A stretch of DNA of 64,000 nucleotides from Cellvibrio polysaccharolyticus (GCF_015182315.1 NZ_PRDL01000001.1:1736001-1800000), one strand, 5' to 3'; positions 18,664-28,318 are shown, counted from the first letter of the stretch. The notes: generated by a model not told the origin, from the sequence alone. Translations and numbers: made by a program.

Positions 18664-20004
18664 TCAGTTGCCATCGGGGCGGTGGTTGGAAATTTGCGGG
18701 CTGGGGGCGAGCGTAAATTGTTCTACCGGGTCAGGTTTGGCCGGATCATAATCGGGCAAGCCCGCTACCAGACTGGCTGCAAGAGGCAAGTGATTGCTGC
18801 GAATGCCAGCTACCACGCACTTCGCCAACTGGTAAGCGCCGTAGTTATTGTGATGGGTTGCGTCCCGTCCGTTGTCGTTAAAGGCAAGCGGCGCCCTGGC
18901 CACGCCCAGCGCTTCGTAGAGGGATACACTCATCCGATCAAGATCAATCAAAGCTACCGCTTCGCTCCCTGCCAAATCCCTTATCGCTTGCGGGTAAGCA
19001 CCGTGGCTGTTAAGGATTTTCCCGTGCTTATCAAAGGTGCGGCGTTGCATGGAGGTAATCAGCACCGGCGTGGCGCCGCGCAGCCGGGCTTCGGCAATCA
19101 ACGCGCTTAAATAAGCCGGGTAGGTGGTTTGTGCATCCGCCCAGGTTTGCGGCCAGTTTTGTTTCTGGTCGTTGTGGCCGAATTGAATAAACAGATAATC
19201 GCCGGCTTTTAAGGTTTCCAGCACCTTGGCCAGTCGCAAGCCGGACATAAACGACTTGATGGTTTCACCCGATTCGGCATGGTTGGCGATGGCTACATCA
19301 CCCCCGAAAAAGCGCGGCAACATTTGCCCCCAGCTCGCCGCCGGTTCGTAACCCTGATCGGTTACGGTGGAATCGCCGATCAGATACACAGTAGGCACCT
19401 CGACTTTTTCCAGAGTCACTGCGCGCACCTGTGGCGCGCTGCCGTTAAATTCCAGCGTTAACTTGTCGTCCCAGTGCAAGGCATATTGCTCCCGCTCTTT
19501 TACCGCTACCCGGGTGCCGCCCGGTGCATTCTTTTCTGGCGGGGTTAAGGCCGGGGTGCGCACATTCACGACAAAACTGCGGGTTAATTGCTCTCCGGCG
19601 CGGGTTGTTACATTTTCCAGGTACAAGCGCCGCGATTCGGCTTTGACGGTATTGGCAGAGGGCAGCGTGTGGTGCCCCAGTTCAAGGGTCACCCGATAAT
19701 TGCCTTCGGGTACTCGCACAGAAAAATAAAAAGGCTTGCCGTTTTGTTCGGGACTGGTGTTCAAATCAAAACCGTAGCCGCGCGCGGCGGTGTAGTTATC
19801 GGCGGCAGTTAGCGTCAAAACACCGGGCGACGTTTCACCGGGTAAAAAGCGGAATTGCTGCGGTTGGGTAAAGTCTGTCAGTAACGGGGTATTTGCCATG
19901 GATGGTTGATCGTCGGTTTGGCGGTTGTGGTGGCTGCAAGCGGTGTTGAGTGCGGCGAGCAACAGCAGTGCGGCTGACCAAAGCCGCCGGGAAGAATGTG
20001 TCAT
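18664..20004 (-). CDS. CE12 rhamnogalacturonan acetylesterase, lipoprotein
   Basis: A 446-residue lipoprotein (lipobox ...ALNTAC). Residues about 40-190 form a beta-rich domain of the kind that precedes CE12 in RhgT/YesY-like proteins (QFRFLPGE, AARGYGFDL, YRVTLELG). The esterase domain follows with IGDSTVTDQG, ESGETIKSF, FGHNDQKQ and DATHHNNYGA, so Ser, Gly, Asn and Asp/His of the SGNH set are all present. It deacetylates rhamnogalacturonan-I. I chose ATG 20004 because the signal peptide then begins sensibly (MTHSSRR); an in-frame ATG at 20034 is possible. It is divergent from the GH42 gene. Confidence 0.87.
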   Translation of the reverse strand: MTHSSRRLWSAALLLLAALNTACSHHNRQTDDQPSMANTPLLTDFTQPQQFRFLPGETSPGVLTLTAADNYTAARGYGFDLNTSPEQNGKPFYFSVRVPEGNYRVTLELGHHTLPSANTVKAESRRLYLENVTTRAGEQLTRSFVVNVRTPALTPPEKNAPGGTRVAVKEREQYALHWDDKLTLEFNGSAPQVRAVTLEKVEVPTVYLIGDSTVTDQGYEPAASWGQMLPRFFGGDVAIANHAESGETIKSFMSGLRLAKVLETLKAGDYLFIQFGHNDQKQNWPQTWADAQTTYPAYLSALIAEARLRGATPVLITSMQRRTFDKHGKILNSHGAYPQAIRDLAGSEAVALIDLDRMSVSLYEALGVARAPLAFNDNGRDATHHNNYGAYQLAKCVVAGIRSNHLPLAASLVAGLPDYDPAKPDPVEQFTLAPSPQISNHRPDGN

Positions 20005-20034
20005 GGACGGGTTCTCTGCATAAATAATAAACAC

Positions 20035-20345
20035 AAGAAAGAGGCATTTATTGTTAGTGGCCTATGTGTCTGTTGTATGTCATATTTCTTTCAATATCAA
20101 TCATGATTTGTCAAATTCAAAAATTAATGCTTGATGAAGATGATTAAATTTGGCGTAATAGGGGCCAATACTGATAAATAACAGCTTCGTTTTTGCCGGT
20201 TTATTGGCTCGGAAAAACGGATTTTTACACCGCGAGAGCAGCTCGTTGCATAGCGGCTGATACCTCCACGTTATTGATAATAAAGATAATTTTTCACGCA
20301 ATATACGAAAACACAGTAATAACACTATAAGGCGAGATAACGTAA
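20035..20345. other. Divergent intergenic region with one operator half-site
   Basis: No gene is supported. A single ATGATTGA on the minus strand (20104-20097) with a poor partner (TTGAAAGA) ten bases on is the only regulatory-looking signal. It should hold promoters for both the CE12 and GH42 genes. Confidence 0.4.
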
Positions 20346-22487
20346 ATGATCACAACACGACGAGACACCATCAAATTGATGGCTTCTGCAGCCGGGCTTA
20401 CCGCTGCCGCTCCCTATATCAGTGCCAACACCGCCAGCCTGGCTACTGGCAGCGCCACCCGGTCGGCAGTGCCTTATCAAATGAAAAAACTCGTGCATGG
20501 TGTTTGTTATTACCCGGAGCTTTGGCCGGAAGAAGATATTGATCGCGATATTGCTGAAATGACCAAGCTCGGCATCAATATGATTCGCATTGGTGAGTTC
20601 AGCTGGTCCAGCATTGAACCGCGCGAAGGTGAAATTTCTACTGCGTTTTTCCGCAAGGTGCTCGACAGATTTCACGCCGCCGGTATTTCAGTGGTGTTCT
20701 GTACGCCGACCCCGACACCGCCTATCTGGTTAACCCACGGCCATCCGGATCGCTTATTCGTTAATGCAGATGGCGATCGTCTGGTGCACGGCTCGCGTCA
20801 GCACGTCAGTTACGAACACCCGGCGGTTCGCACGGCCTGTTACCGCATCGTGGAAGAGATCGCCAAAACTCTCGGTGATCACCCGTCGATCATTGCCTGG
20901 CAAATTGATAATGAAATCAAATGTCACGTCGCGGAAGATTTCAGCCCGGGCGCGATTGTCGCCTGGCATAAATGGCTGAAAAATCGTTACGGCACCATCG
21001 AGCGTTTAAATGAAGAATGGAGCACGCATATCTGGAGTACCTGGTACCAATCGTTTGAACAGGTACCGGCACCGCTGAAAACACCGTTTCTGCACAGCGC
21101 ATCACTGAGTACGGCCTACCGCTTGTTCAACCGCGAAAGCATTGCCGAATTTGTTGACCAGCAATCGGAAATTATTCGCCGCTATTCCAAAGCGCCCATT
21201 ACGCACAACACCAACCCGGCATTTTCGGTAAACCACGAGCGGTTGTTTAAAAATCTGGACTTTGCCTCTTACGATGCCTATCCCTCCAGTACGCAATGGC
21301 ACTCGCTGGTATTTCGCAGCGACATGTATCGTGCCGCAAAACCGGGCCGTCCTTTCTGGTTAATGGAAACCAGCGTCAGTCACAACGGCTGGCTGGGCAC
21401 CCACAGCCCTATGCACCCGGACGGTTACCTGATGGCAGAAACCGTACTGGTATACGGCCTGGGTGGCGAAGCGGTGTGTTACTGGTTATGGCGGCAACAA
21501 CGCGCCGGTTCTGAAATCAGCCACAGTGCGGTACTGAGCAGCTGGTACAAACCCACCACCGGTTACTCCCAGGTGCAACAGGTAGAAGCTGCGCGCAAAC
21601 AACTGGAACCTTTTTTAATTGAAAGCGAACCACAGGTACCGGAAATTGCCGTTACCTGGTCAGACCACGCCCGCGCCATGATTGAAACCGAACCCATGGA
21701 CAAGGACGAAAATTTCCCCGCGACCTACCAGGCATTAATCCAGCAATGGCAGGAATTGATATTAGGGTTGGGCTATCACCGCGATGTGCGTTTTGAAGGC
21801 GCCAGCCTTGAAGGGCTGAAAGTACTGGTTACACCGGCCATGCCGTTTGTCAGCGAAGAATTTTTGCAACGGGTGATTACTTTTGTGCAGAACGGCGGCA
21901 TCTGGCTGGTTGGGCCTGGCACCGGTACCCGTGATCGTGAACACACCGTACCCTTAAATGCTGGCCTGGGGCTTTTGGATTCAGTTGCCGGTGTAGAAAC
22001 CCAATTCGTATTTCCATTAACCGGCACCGATATTACCGGAACCGCAGCGAACAAAACGCTGAATTTTACCGGCTGGTGCGCTGCGGTTAAACCCGCCCAT
22101 GCCGACACCCGTGTACTTGGCACCATCAACTCTCCGCTGATGCCAGACACCGCGTTTCTTACCGAACGTCGTTTGGGTAAAGGCAAGGTCGTATTATTAT
22201 CCGCGCATCCCACCGGCGCAGAAGGCAAAGCTTTTGTTGAAAACCTGATTAAAGGCTACGCCAAAGAAGCGCAAATGGCAGCGCCCTTTGAAGTCAGTGC
22301 CGGCACTGTGGTATGCCCGCGTGTTGACCGCGAAGGCAAACCTTTATGGGTGGTTATCAATATGGACGGTGCAAGCGGCCGCCTGAAATTACCGGGCAAA
22401 ACACTGGATGCGATCAGTGGTAAAACGATCGGTTCTACCCTTAACCTGAAAGAGTATGAGTGGCGGGTTTTAAAACCGGGTGTGTAA
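20346..22487 (+). CDS. GH42 beta-galactosidase with Tat signal
   Basis: A 713-residue enzyme. The N-terminus TTRRDTIKLMASAAG is a twin-arginine signal, so the enzyme is exported folded to the periplasm. The GH42 TIM barrel is clear: GVCYYPELWPEEDI at the start, acid/base Glu190 in WQIDNE and nucleophile Glu341 in FWLMETS. The trimerisation-like domain and C-terminal beta domain follow. It would remove beta-galactose from galactan or arabinogalactan side chains of rhamnogalacturonan-I (context inference). Good ribosome site (GGCGAGA) before ATG 20346. Confidence 0.9.
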   Translation: MITTRRDTIKLMASAAGLTAAAPYISANTASLATGSATRSAVPYQMKKLVHGVCYYPELWPEEDIDRDIAEMTKLGINMIRIGEFSWSSIEPREGEISTAFFRKVLDRFHAAGISVVFCTPTPTPPIWLTHGHPDRLFVNADGDRLVHGSRQHVSYEHPAVRTACYRIVEEIAKTLGDHPSIIAWQIDNEIKCHVAEDFSPGAIVAWHKWLKNRYGTIERLNEEWSTHIWSTWYQSFEQVPAPLKTPFLHSASLSTAYRLFNRESIAEFVDQQSEIIRRYSKAPITHNTNPAFSVNHERLFKNLDFASYDAYPSSTQWHSLVFRSDMYRAAKPGRPFWLMETSVSHNGWLGTHSPMHPDGYLMAETVLVYGLGGEAVCYWLWRQQRAGSEISHSAVLSSWYKPTTGYSQVQQVEAARKQLEPFLIESEPQVPEIAVTWSDHARAMIETEPMDKDENFPATYQALIQQWQELILGLGYHRDVRFEGASLEGLKVLVTPAMPFVSEEFLQRVITFVQNGGIWLVGPGTGTRDREHTVPLNAGLGLLDSVAGVETQFVFPLTGTDITGTAANKTLNFTGWCAAVKPAHADTRVLGTINSPLMPDTAFLTERRLGKGKVVLLSAHPTGAEGKAFVENLIKGYAKEAQMAAPFEVSAGTVVCPRVDREGKPLWVVINMDGASGRLKLPGKTLDAISGKTIGSTLNLKEYEWRVLKPGV

Positions 22488-22553
22488 TGCGTTTAAAGTT
22501 TCCAAAGCCTGCATCACTTTGTGAGGCAGGCTCAGTTTGCTGACAAACCCCAT

Positions 22554-22735
22554 ACAGGCACAATGCGAGTTTGGCGTTAGGATGTTGGTTCCAAACTGTC
22601 GAGTCATGGACGACCGCCATGGATGGCGGAAGTTAGAGCACCGCAGGAGCAGTTGCCGTTGACTCGTCGGAGCTACAGGGACCGTATGCATGCGATTTTG
22701 GAAGAGCGGTTCTGCTGACAAACGGACATAGTGGC
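22554..22735 (-). repeat. Hairpin repeat copy D (long form, mismatched arms)
   Basis: Full conserved core with the central block, and both conserved outer ends (CAATGCGAGTTTGGC and GACAAACGGACATAG). The two stem arms do not pair: the left (GTTAGGATGTTGGTTCC) resembles the arm type of copy F, whereas the right (GGAAGAGCGGTTCTGCTG) is different. It looks like a chimera of two copies. Confidence 0.8.
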
Positions 22736-22795
22736 ACCGATTCAAGACCATCCGCATAGTTTATGCTTTTGCCAGCTGGTTCTTACAGGAAATAG

Positions 22796-23113
22796 ATGAT
22801 GGAAAAAATTGCTTTTGTAATGCAGCTTAAACCCGGCTTTGAAGCCGAGTATAAAAAGCGCCACGACGAACTCTGGCCGGATATAGCTGCTGAATTAAAA
22901 AAAGCCGGCGTATCCGACTACTCCATTTTTTTGCACCCGCAAACCTTGCAACTGTTTGCCGTATTAAAACGCACCGATAATCACACCATGGACGGGCTGC
23001 CAGCCACCGCCGCGGTAAAAAGATGGTGGGCATTTATGGCAGACATCATGGAAACCCACCCGGATAACAGCCCGGTGGAAGCAGCGCTACTACCGGTATT
23101 TCATTTCGAATAA
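22796..23113 (+). CDS. rhaM: L-rhamnose mutarotase RhaM
   Basis: A 105-residue dimeric alpha/beta-barrel protein. KPGFEAEYKKRHDELWP, DYSIFLHP and the tryptophan pair in KRWWAFMADIM are hallmark RhaM segments. It interconverts the alpha and beta anomers of L-rhamnose so that the isomerase receives its preferred form. Two adjacent ATG codons (22796 and 22799) are possible starts; ACAGGA precedes them. It is followed closely by GH115 on the same strand. Confidence 0.93.
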   Translation: MMEKIAFVMQLKPGFEAEYKKRHDELWPDIAAELKKAGVSDYSIFLHPQTLQLFAVLKRTDNHTMDGLPATAAVKRWWAFMADIMETHPDNSPVEAALLPVFHFE

Positions 23114-23221
23114 CCACTGCACAACACCAGCGCGTTGCCCGGCAAAAGGGCGGGCAGATAACCATAAAAACTCGCAAACCTGACGGCGACCTGCCGGTCG
23201 TCGTTGCTTATCAGAGAACAT

Positions 23222-25876
23222 ATGCCTATGTCCCCGACATCCCTTCCCGGTGCCATCCGCAATAGCATCACTTCTCAACGTAACACAAGGGTTGCGTCTG
23301 CCCCCAACCGATACTGGCATCGGGTATTTGCCATTATGGTTTTTCTCTCGCTCTTTATGCTGCCGCACCTTCAAGCCCGGGCCGCCGACAGCTGGGTTGC
23401 CAGCCACGAACGGGCCGGAGACTTTCCGCTGGTCAGTAAAAAAGTCGCCGCGCCCATTGTATTTTCAGGTGACGATTTTACGGTAGTAAACCTTGCCGCC
23501 AAAGACCTTGTTGCCGATGTTGAGCGGGTAACCGGTAAAAAACCGGCTCTGAAAAATAGTTTAAAAGATCTGCAAGCCCCTGCCGTGGTGGTGGGTACTC
23601 TGGGTAAAAGTGCGCTGATTGATCAACTGGTTGCCGCTGGCAAACTGGATGTTTCCAACCTGCGCGGCGCCTGGGAAAGTTTTTTGATTACCACGGTAGA
23701 TAACCCGCAACCGGGTTTGGCCAAAATACTGGTCATTGCTGGCAGTGACCGCCGGGGTACTGCTTTTGGTATTTATGAACTCTCGCAGGCCATCGGCGTT
23801 TCTCCCTGGTACTGGTGGGCAGACGTAGCGCCGGAAAAACGCACCGCTTTATTTGTAAAAGCTGGCACACATCGTTTTGGCCCCCCTTCGGTAAAATATC
23901 GCGGCATCTTTATCAATGATGAAGGCTGGGGAATTCACCGCTGGGCGGCCAACACCTTTGAAGCCGAAAATGGCGGCATTGGCCCGAAAACCTACCGGAA
24001 AGTTTTCGAATTAATGCTGCGCCTTAAAGCAAACACCTTATGGCCAGCCATGCATCCGGTAACCAAACCTTTCAACTTTTTTCCGGAAAATGCGCAACTG
24101 GCAGATGACTACGCCATCGTAATGGGCTCTTCCCATGCCGAACCTATGTTGCGCAATAACGTCGGCGAATGGTCATTACCGCATGATCAATACAATTATG
24201 TGGATCACCGTGAAAAGGTGTCGGGTTATTGGGAAGAGCGGATGAAAAGTAACGGCCGCTACGAAAACATTTATACCATCGGTATGCGCGGTATACACGA
24301 CTCGCTGATGCAAGGCCCGGAAAATGATGCAGAGCGTATTGATTTATTACATACCATTTTTAACGACCAGCGCGCCTTGATTAATAAATACAGCGAAGCA
24401 CCGGCAGAGCAAGTGCCACAAATGTTTTGTGCTTATAAGGAAGTTCTGGGGCTGTACCGCCAGGGGCTGCAAGTTCCGGATGACGTTACCATCGTCTGGC
24501 CCGATGACAACTTCGGCTACATGCGCAATTTTGCCAATGCCGAAGAGCGCAACCGCTCTGGCGGTTTCGGGGTTTATTACCACATCTCCTACCTGGGCGC
24601 GCCCATGGCGTATTTGTGGTTAAACACCGTACCGCCGGCATTAATCTGGCAGGAAATGTCCAAGTCTTATGAGATGGGCGCCGACAGAATGTGGATTGTC
24701 AACGTGGGCGATATCAAGCCCGGTGAAGTGGGTATTGAATTGTTCCTGCAAATGGCATGGGACATCAACCGCTGGCAAGGCGACAACATTGATACTTTTC
24801 TGACGGATTGGGCGCAGCGTGAATTCGGTGCAGCCAATGCACAGGAAATCGCTCACATCATGAAAAGTTATTATCAATTGAACTACCAACGCAAACCCGA
24901 GCATTTGCAATGGTGGTTACCCCGTACAGAGCCTCGCCTCAGCCTCTTAAGCGACACTGAATCCGCTGAGCGCATTCAAGCTTTCAGCCGTCTGCGCTTG
25001 CAGGCAGAACACCTCTATCAAAAAATTCCGGCAACGCAGCGCGATGCTTTTTTCCAGCTGGTTGGTTATCCGGTGATTGGCTCGGCCTGGGCGAATTTGC
25101 GCTTTCTGGAAGGGGAACGGGGTAACAGCGAAGCCGCTCACGCTGCCGATGCGCGCTTGCAACAGGAAACTGCCCGCTGGAATACGTCTCTTGCCAAAGG
25201 AAAATGGAAAGACTTTATGGCAACCGAACCCGCTGATGCCTTGTGGGACAAGTACCGCCTTACCGGTTGGACAATGCCCTCCGATGCGCTGCTGGCTGCA
25301 AAAAAACAGGCAAAGCCTGCCACCGCAGGGAAGCATTCTTTTGCCATTGAAGCAGAAGACTTCAATCGCAAAACTGACCGCTCGGGTGTTGCCTGGCAAA
25401 TTATCCCTGATCTAGGAAAAACCGGCAGCGGCTCGGTGGCTTTATTTCCGGTAGCGCGCCATGACTTTGCCGAAAATCAACTGGCCGAAAAATCGCCCTA
25501 TCTTGAATACGAGGTGAGTTTTGCGAAAACCGGGCAATTTACGCTGCATGTTCATCTTATTCCCACCCATCCGCTCAGCGGCACGTTGTTACGTTTTGCG
25601 GTTGGCTTGAATAACGATGCGCCTGAAGGGGTTGCTCTTGATGTACAGGACGGTAGCCCGGCGTGGGCGCAGGGTGTTTTGAATGCGACCCGTATTGCAA
25701 CCAGCACCTTAAATGTAACCCGCACCGGCAAGCAGACACTGAAAATTTACGGTGTTGATGCCGGTGTTGTGCTGGACAAAATAGTGGTGGATATTGACGG
25801 TATTCCGGATAACTATCTCGGCCTGTCTGTCAGAGAGAAACCGGAAGCTGATTCTTCAACCCTCAAAGCCTTGTAA
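23222..25876 (+). CDS. GH115 alpha-glucuronidase
   Basis: An 884-residue exported enzyme. After an unusually long N-terminus a hydrophobic signal (FAIMVFLSLFMLPHLQARAA) is seen. GH115 features follow: IFINDEGWGIHRW, LKANTLWPAMHPV, GSSHAEPMLRNN and VWPDDNFGYMRNF. The last 180 residues form the beta-sandwich typical of the family. GH115 enzymes release (4-O-methyl)glucuronic acid from xylan or arabinogalactan side chains. In this rhamnogalacturonan context arabinogalactan is a reasonable substrate (inference). Start at ATG 23222 after AGAGAACAT; a TTG six codons upstream is an alternative. Confidence 0.88.
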   Translation: MPMSPTSLPGAIRNSITSQRNTRVASAPNRYWHRVFAIMVFLSLFMLPHLQARAADSWVASHERAGDFPLVSKKVAAPIVFSGDDFTVVNLAAKDLVADVERVTGKKPALKNSLKDLQAPAVVVGTLGKSALIDQLVAAGKLDVSNLRGAWESFLITTVDNPQPGLAKILVIAGSDRRGTAFGIYELSQAIGVSPWYWWADVAPEKRTALFVKAGTHRFGPPSVKYRGIFINDEGWGIHRWAANTFEAENGGIGPKTYRKVFELMLRLKANTLWPAMHPVTKPFNFFPENAQLADDYAIVMGSSHAEPMLRNNVGEWSLPHDQYNYVDHREKVSGYWEERMKSNGRYENIYTIGMRGIHDSLMQGPENDAERIDLLHTIFNDQRALINKYSEAPAEQVPQMFCAYKEVLGLYRQGLQVPDDVTIVWPDDNFGYMRNFANAEERNRSGGFGVYYHISYLGAPMAYLWLNTVPPALIWQEMSKSYEMGADRMWIVNVGDIKPGEVGIELFLQMAWDINRWQGDNIDTFLTDWAQREFGAANAQEIAHIMKSYYQLNYQRKPEHLQWWLPRTEPRLSLLSDTESAERIQAFSRLRLQAEHLYQKIPATQRDAFFQLVGYPVIGSAWANLRFLEGERGNSEAAHAADARLQQETARWNTSLAKGKWKDFMATEPADALWDKYRLTGWTMPSDALLAAKKQAKPATAGKHSFAIEAEDFNRKTDRSGVAWQIIPDLGKTGSGSVALFPVARHDFAENQLAEKSPYLEYEVSFAKTGQFTLHVHLIPTHPLSGTLLRFAVGLNNDAPEGVALDVQDGSPAWAQGVLNATRIATSTLNVTRTGKQTLKIYGVDAGVVLDKIVVDIDGIPDNYLGLSVREKPEADSSTLKAL

Positions 25877-25911
25877 ATATTTTAATTAACACCTGAAACA
25901 GTGAATCCAAG

Positions 25912-27306
25912 ATGAAAGCAGTGCTGGATATCGGTAAAACCAATGTCAAACTCCAACTGGTCAATAGCGTTGGCAACATTCATGAGAGCTTTTCCCGCAA
26001 AAATATTCCCTTGCAGGATGGACCTTATCCGCACGCGGATGTAGCAGGCATTTGGCAATGGCTATTGGCAACCCTGAGCAAAGTTTCTGCGGAAAATACG
26101 CAGGAAAAAATTACCGATATTATTATCACCACCCACGGTGCTACGGCGGCGTTGGTAGACACAGCAGCACCAGATGGCAGCGATGGACTGGTGTTGCCGA
26201 TCCTCGATTATGAATATGTAAACATCAACCAGTGTGATACGCCCTACAATGCGGTGCGCCCGTTATTTTCTGAAACCCTTTCACCATCACTGCCCGCCGG
26301 TTTGAACCTCGGTCGGCAAATTTTCTGGTTGCAACAATCATTTCCTGAAGCCTTCAACCGCGCTACGCAATTATTAATGTACCCGCAATACTGGGGTTGG
26401 CGGCTTACTGGAAATCTCGCCGGTGAAGTGACCTCACTGGGTTGCCACACAGATATGTGGTCGCCGGAGCACAACCGCTGGTCGAGCCTGGTAGATAAGT
26501 GTCAGTGGCAGGCGCTGATGCCACCGATGAAATTTGCCGGTGATGTGTTGGGTAATATCACTGCCGAATTGGCACAACAAACCGGCCTTGCGGCAAACTG
26601 CAAAGTCTATACAGGTTTACACGATAGCAACGCCAGCTACCTGCGTTATTTGCAAAATAACCAGACAGAAAAGGGCGAATTTACTGTGGTCTCTACCGGC
26701 ACCTGGACTATCTTGATGCAGTCCGGTGGCGAACTGGCAGGCCTCAACAGCGAACGCGATATGCTGGCCAACTGCGATATCTATGGCAACCCGGTAGCTT
26801 GCGCCCGTTTTATGGGCGGGCGTGAATATGCGGTGATTTGCGAAAAACTCGGTGGTGATGCCGCCACGCCAGTCACCGGTGAACATATCCAGGCTGCGTT
26901 AAATAACCTCTGGATGGTCACTCCGGATTTCAGTGAAGGCAATGGGCCTTTCGGTGGGCGAACCCCTCAACTGCTTACGCCGCTGCCAGCTTCTTCAGCG
27001 GGTGCTATCGCAACTCTCTATTGCGCCCTGATGATTGATCAGCGGCTGGATGACTTGCAGGCGAAAGGGCCGGTTTACATTGAAGGTGCTTTTTTGAAGA
27101 ACCTGCTGTTGTGCCAACTGGTAGCGCAGCTGCGCGGCCAGCAGCCGGTTTATCTGTCTGCCGACGATACCGGCACGGTGCAGGGCGCCTTGTTACTGAC
27201 CGGGCAACAGCAGAAAGTCGAATTCAGCCTCTCATTGGAAGCCTGTGAACCCGGAAGATTTACCGGGTTGGCAGCTTACCAGCAGCATTGGCGCAGCCTT
27301 TTATAA
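25912..27306 (+). CDS. FGGY-family carbohydrate kinase, probable rhamnulokinase
   Basis: A 464-residue ASKHA-fold kinase. DIGKTNVKLQLV is the N-terminal phosphate-1 loop, TTHGATAALVD and TGLHDSNASYL are FGGY signature regions, and VVSTGTWTIL is in the nucleotide-binding half. Cytoplasmic. The gene lies between GH115/RhaM and the DeoR regulator, and no other kinase is present, so L-rhamnulose is the likely substrate, giving rhamnulose-1-phosphate for the downstream aldolase (inference; the sequence does not look like classical E. coli-type RhaB). Confidence 0.8.
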   Translation: MKAVLDIGKTNVKLQLVNSVGNIHESFSRKNIPLQDGPYPHADVAGIWQWLLATLSKVSAENTQEKITDIIITTHGATAALVDTAAPDGSDGLVLPILDYEYVNINQCDTPYNAVRPLFSETLSPSLPAGLNLGRQIFWLQQSFPEAFNRATQLLMYPQYWGWRLTGNLAGEVTSLGCHTDMWSPEHNRWSSLVDKCQWQALMPPMKFAGDVLGNITAELAQQTGLAANCKVYTGLHDSNASYLRYLQNNQTEKGEFTVVSTGTWTILMQSGGELAGLNSERDMLANCDIYGNPVACARFMGGREYAVICEKLGGDAATPVTGEHIQAALNNLWMVTPDFSEGNGPFGGRTPQLLTPLPASSAGAIATLYCALMIDQRLDDLQAKGPVYIEGAFLKNLLLCQLVAQLRGQQPVYLSADDTGTVQGALLLTGQQQKVEFSLSLEACEPGRFTGLAAYQQHWRSLL

Positions 27307-27370
27307 GTGAGCGGTTAGCGGAAGGCAGTATTGCCGGTTATTTGGATGATTCGATCATGATTTGGTCATT

Positions 27371-27388
27371 ATGATTGATAATGATTGA
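27371..27388 (+). promoter_or_regulatory. Candidate operator upstream of the DeoR gene
   Basis: ATGATTGA-TA-ATGATTGA: two perfect octamers ten bases apart, ending 76 bases before the DeoR start codon. This is the best match to the motif and suggests autoregulation. An inverted half-site (TCGATCAT) lies at 27351. Confidence 0.7.
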
Positions 27389-27464
27389 AAACCTGCGTAT
27401 CATCGCGCTATCTTGAGGCGTTACTCATTTATCACTTAATCCTTTTCAGGCTGGGGAAAACAGA

Positions 27465-28250
27465 ATGCTGGAAAAACAGCGTCAACAATTAATTTTGGAT
27501 TTCCTCGACGAAGCAAAATTTGCCAGCGTTCGGGTTCTCTGTGACCAACTCAACTCGTCTGAAGCGACTATTCGTCGGGATTTAAACAAGCTGGCCACCG
27601 TTGGCAAGATCAAAAAAATCCGTGGCGGTGCTGAAGCTATTCAATCAGCCGCGCCACCGGCAGCGAAAATTTCCGGTAAATCCTTCTGGATCGACAAAGA
27701 GAAAAATGTTGATACCAAACGTATGATTGCCAAGCGCGCTGCCGAGCTCTGCGACGATGGAGAATCGGTCATTATTAATGGCGGTTCTTCAACCTTTATG
27801 ATGGCGGAATTTTTACAAGATCGCCGCATGAATATTCTTACCAACTCCTTCGTGTTAGCGCACGAATTGTTGGAAAGCAGCCAGAACCAAATTACTCTGC
27901 CGGGCGGTGAGGTATATCGCAAGCAAAGTATTATTCTCAGCTCTTTTGAAAATGACACGACGCAAAATTATCACGGCAGCAAAATGTTTATGGGCTGTCC
28001 TGGTATCAGTGAAGTCGGTGTTATGGAAACTGACCCGCTGTTGATTCTGGCTGAACAAAAATTACGTAAGCGTGCCGATAAATTAATTGTATTGGCCGAC
28101 AGCACCAAAATCGGCTTGAAAGGCAACCTTATTTTCAGCCCGTTAACCGGTGTCGATATTGTTATCACCGACAGCAATGCCAATAGAGAGACTCTGAAGT
28201 ATTTTGAGAGTCAGGGCGTTGAAGTCATTGTTGTTGATGCGTGCGATTAA
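27465..28250 (+). CDS. DeoR/GlpR-family transcriptional regulator
   Basis: A 261-residue regulator. The N-terminal winged helix-turn-helix (about 5-57) has FASVRVLCDQLNSSEATIRR and GGAEAI. The C-terminal DeoRC sugar-phosphate sensor domain has NGGSSTFMMAEFL, LPGGEVYRKQ and ADSTKIG. Such repressors release DNA on binding a phosphorylated sugar intermediate. Its position between the kinase and aldolase-isomerase genes and the operator in its own promoter make it the best candidate for binding the ATGATTGA repeats (inference). DeoR-type rhamnose regulators are known in other bacteria. Confidence 0.9.
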   Translation: MLEKQRQQLILDFLDEAKFASVRVLCDQLNSSEATIRRDLNKLATVGKIKKIRGGAEAIQSAAPPAAKISGKSFWIDKEKNVDTKRMIAKRAAELCDDGESVIINGGSSTFMMAEFLQDRRMNILTNSFVLAHELLESSQNQITLPGGEVYRKQSIILSSFENDTTQNYHGSKMFMGCPGISEVGVMETDPLLILAEQKLRKRADKLIVLADSTKIGLKGNLIFSPLTGVDIVITDSNANRETLKYFESQGVEVIVVDACD

Positions 28251-28318
28251 CAACGCAGGGTTTGGCACCGTTTTTTTGAGTAAATTTTCTGTCAGTTAAA
28301 AAGTTAGCGCTTATCAAT

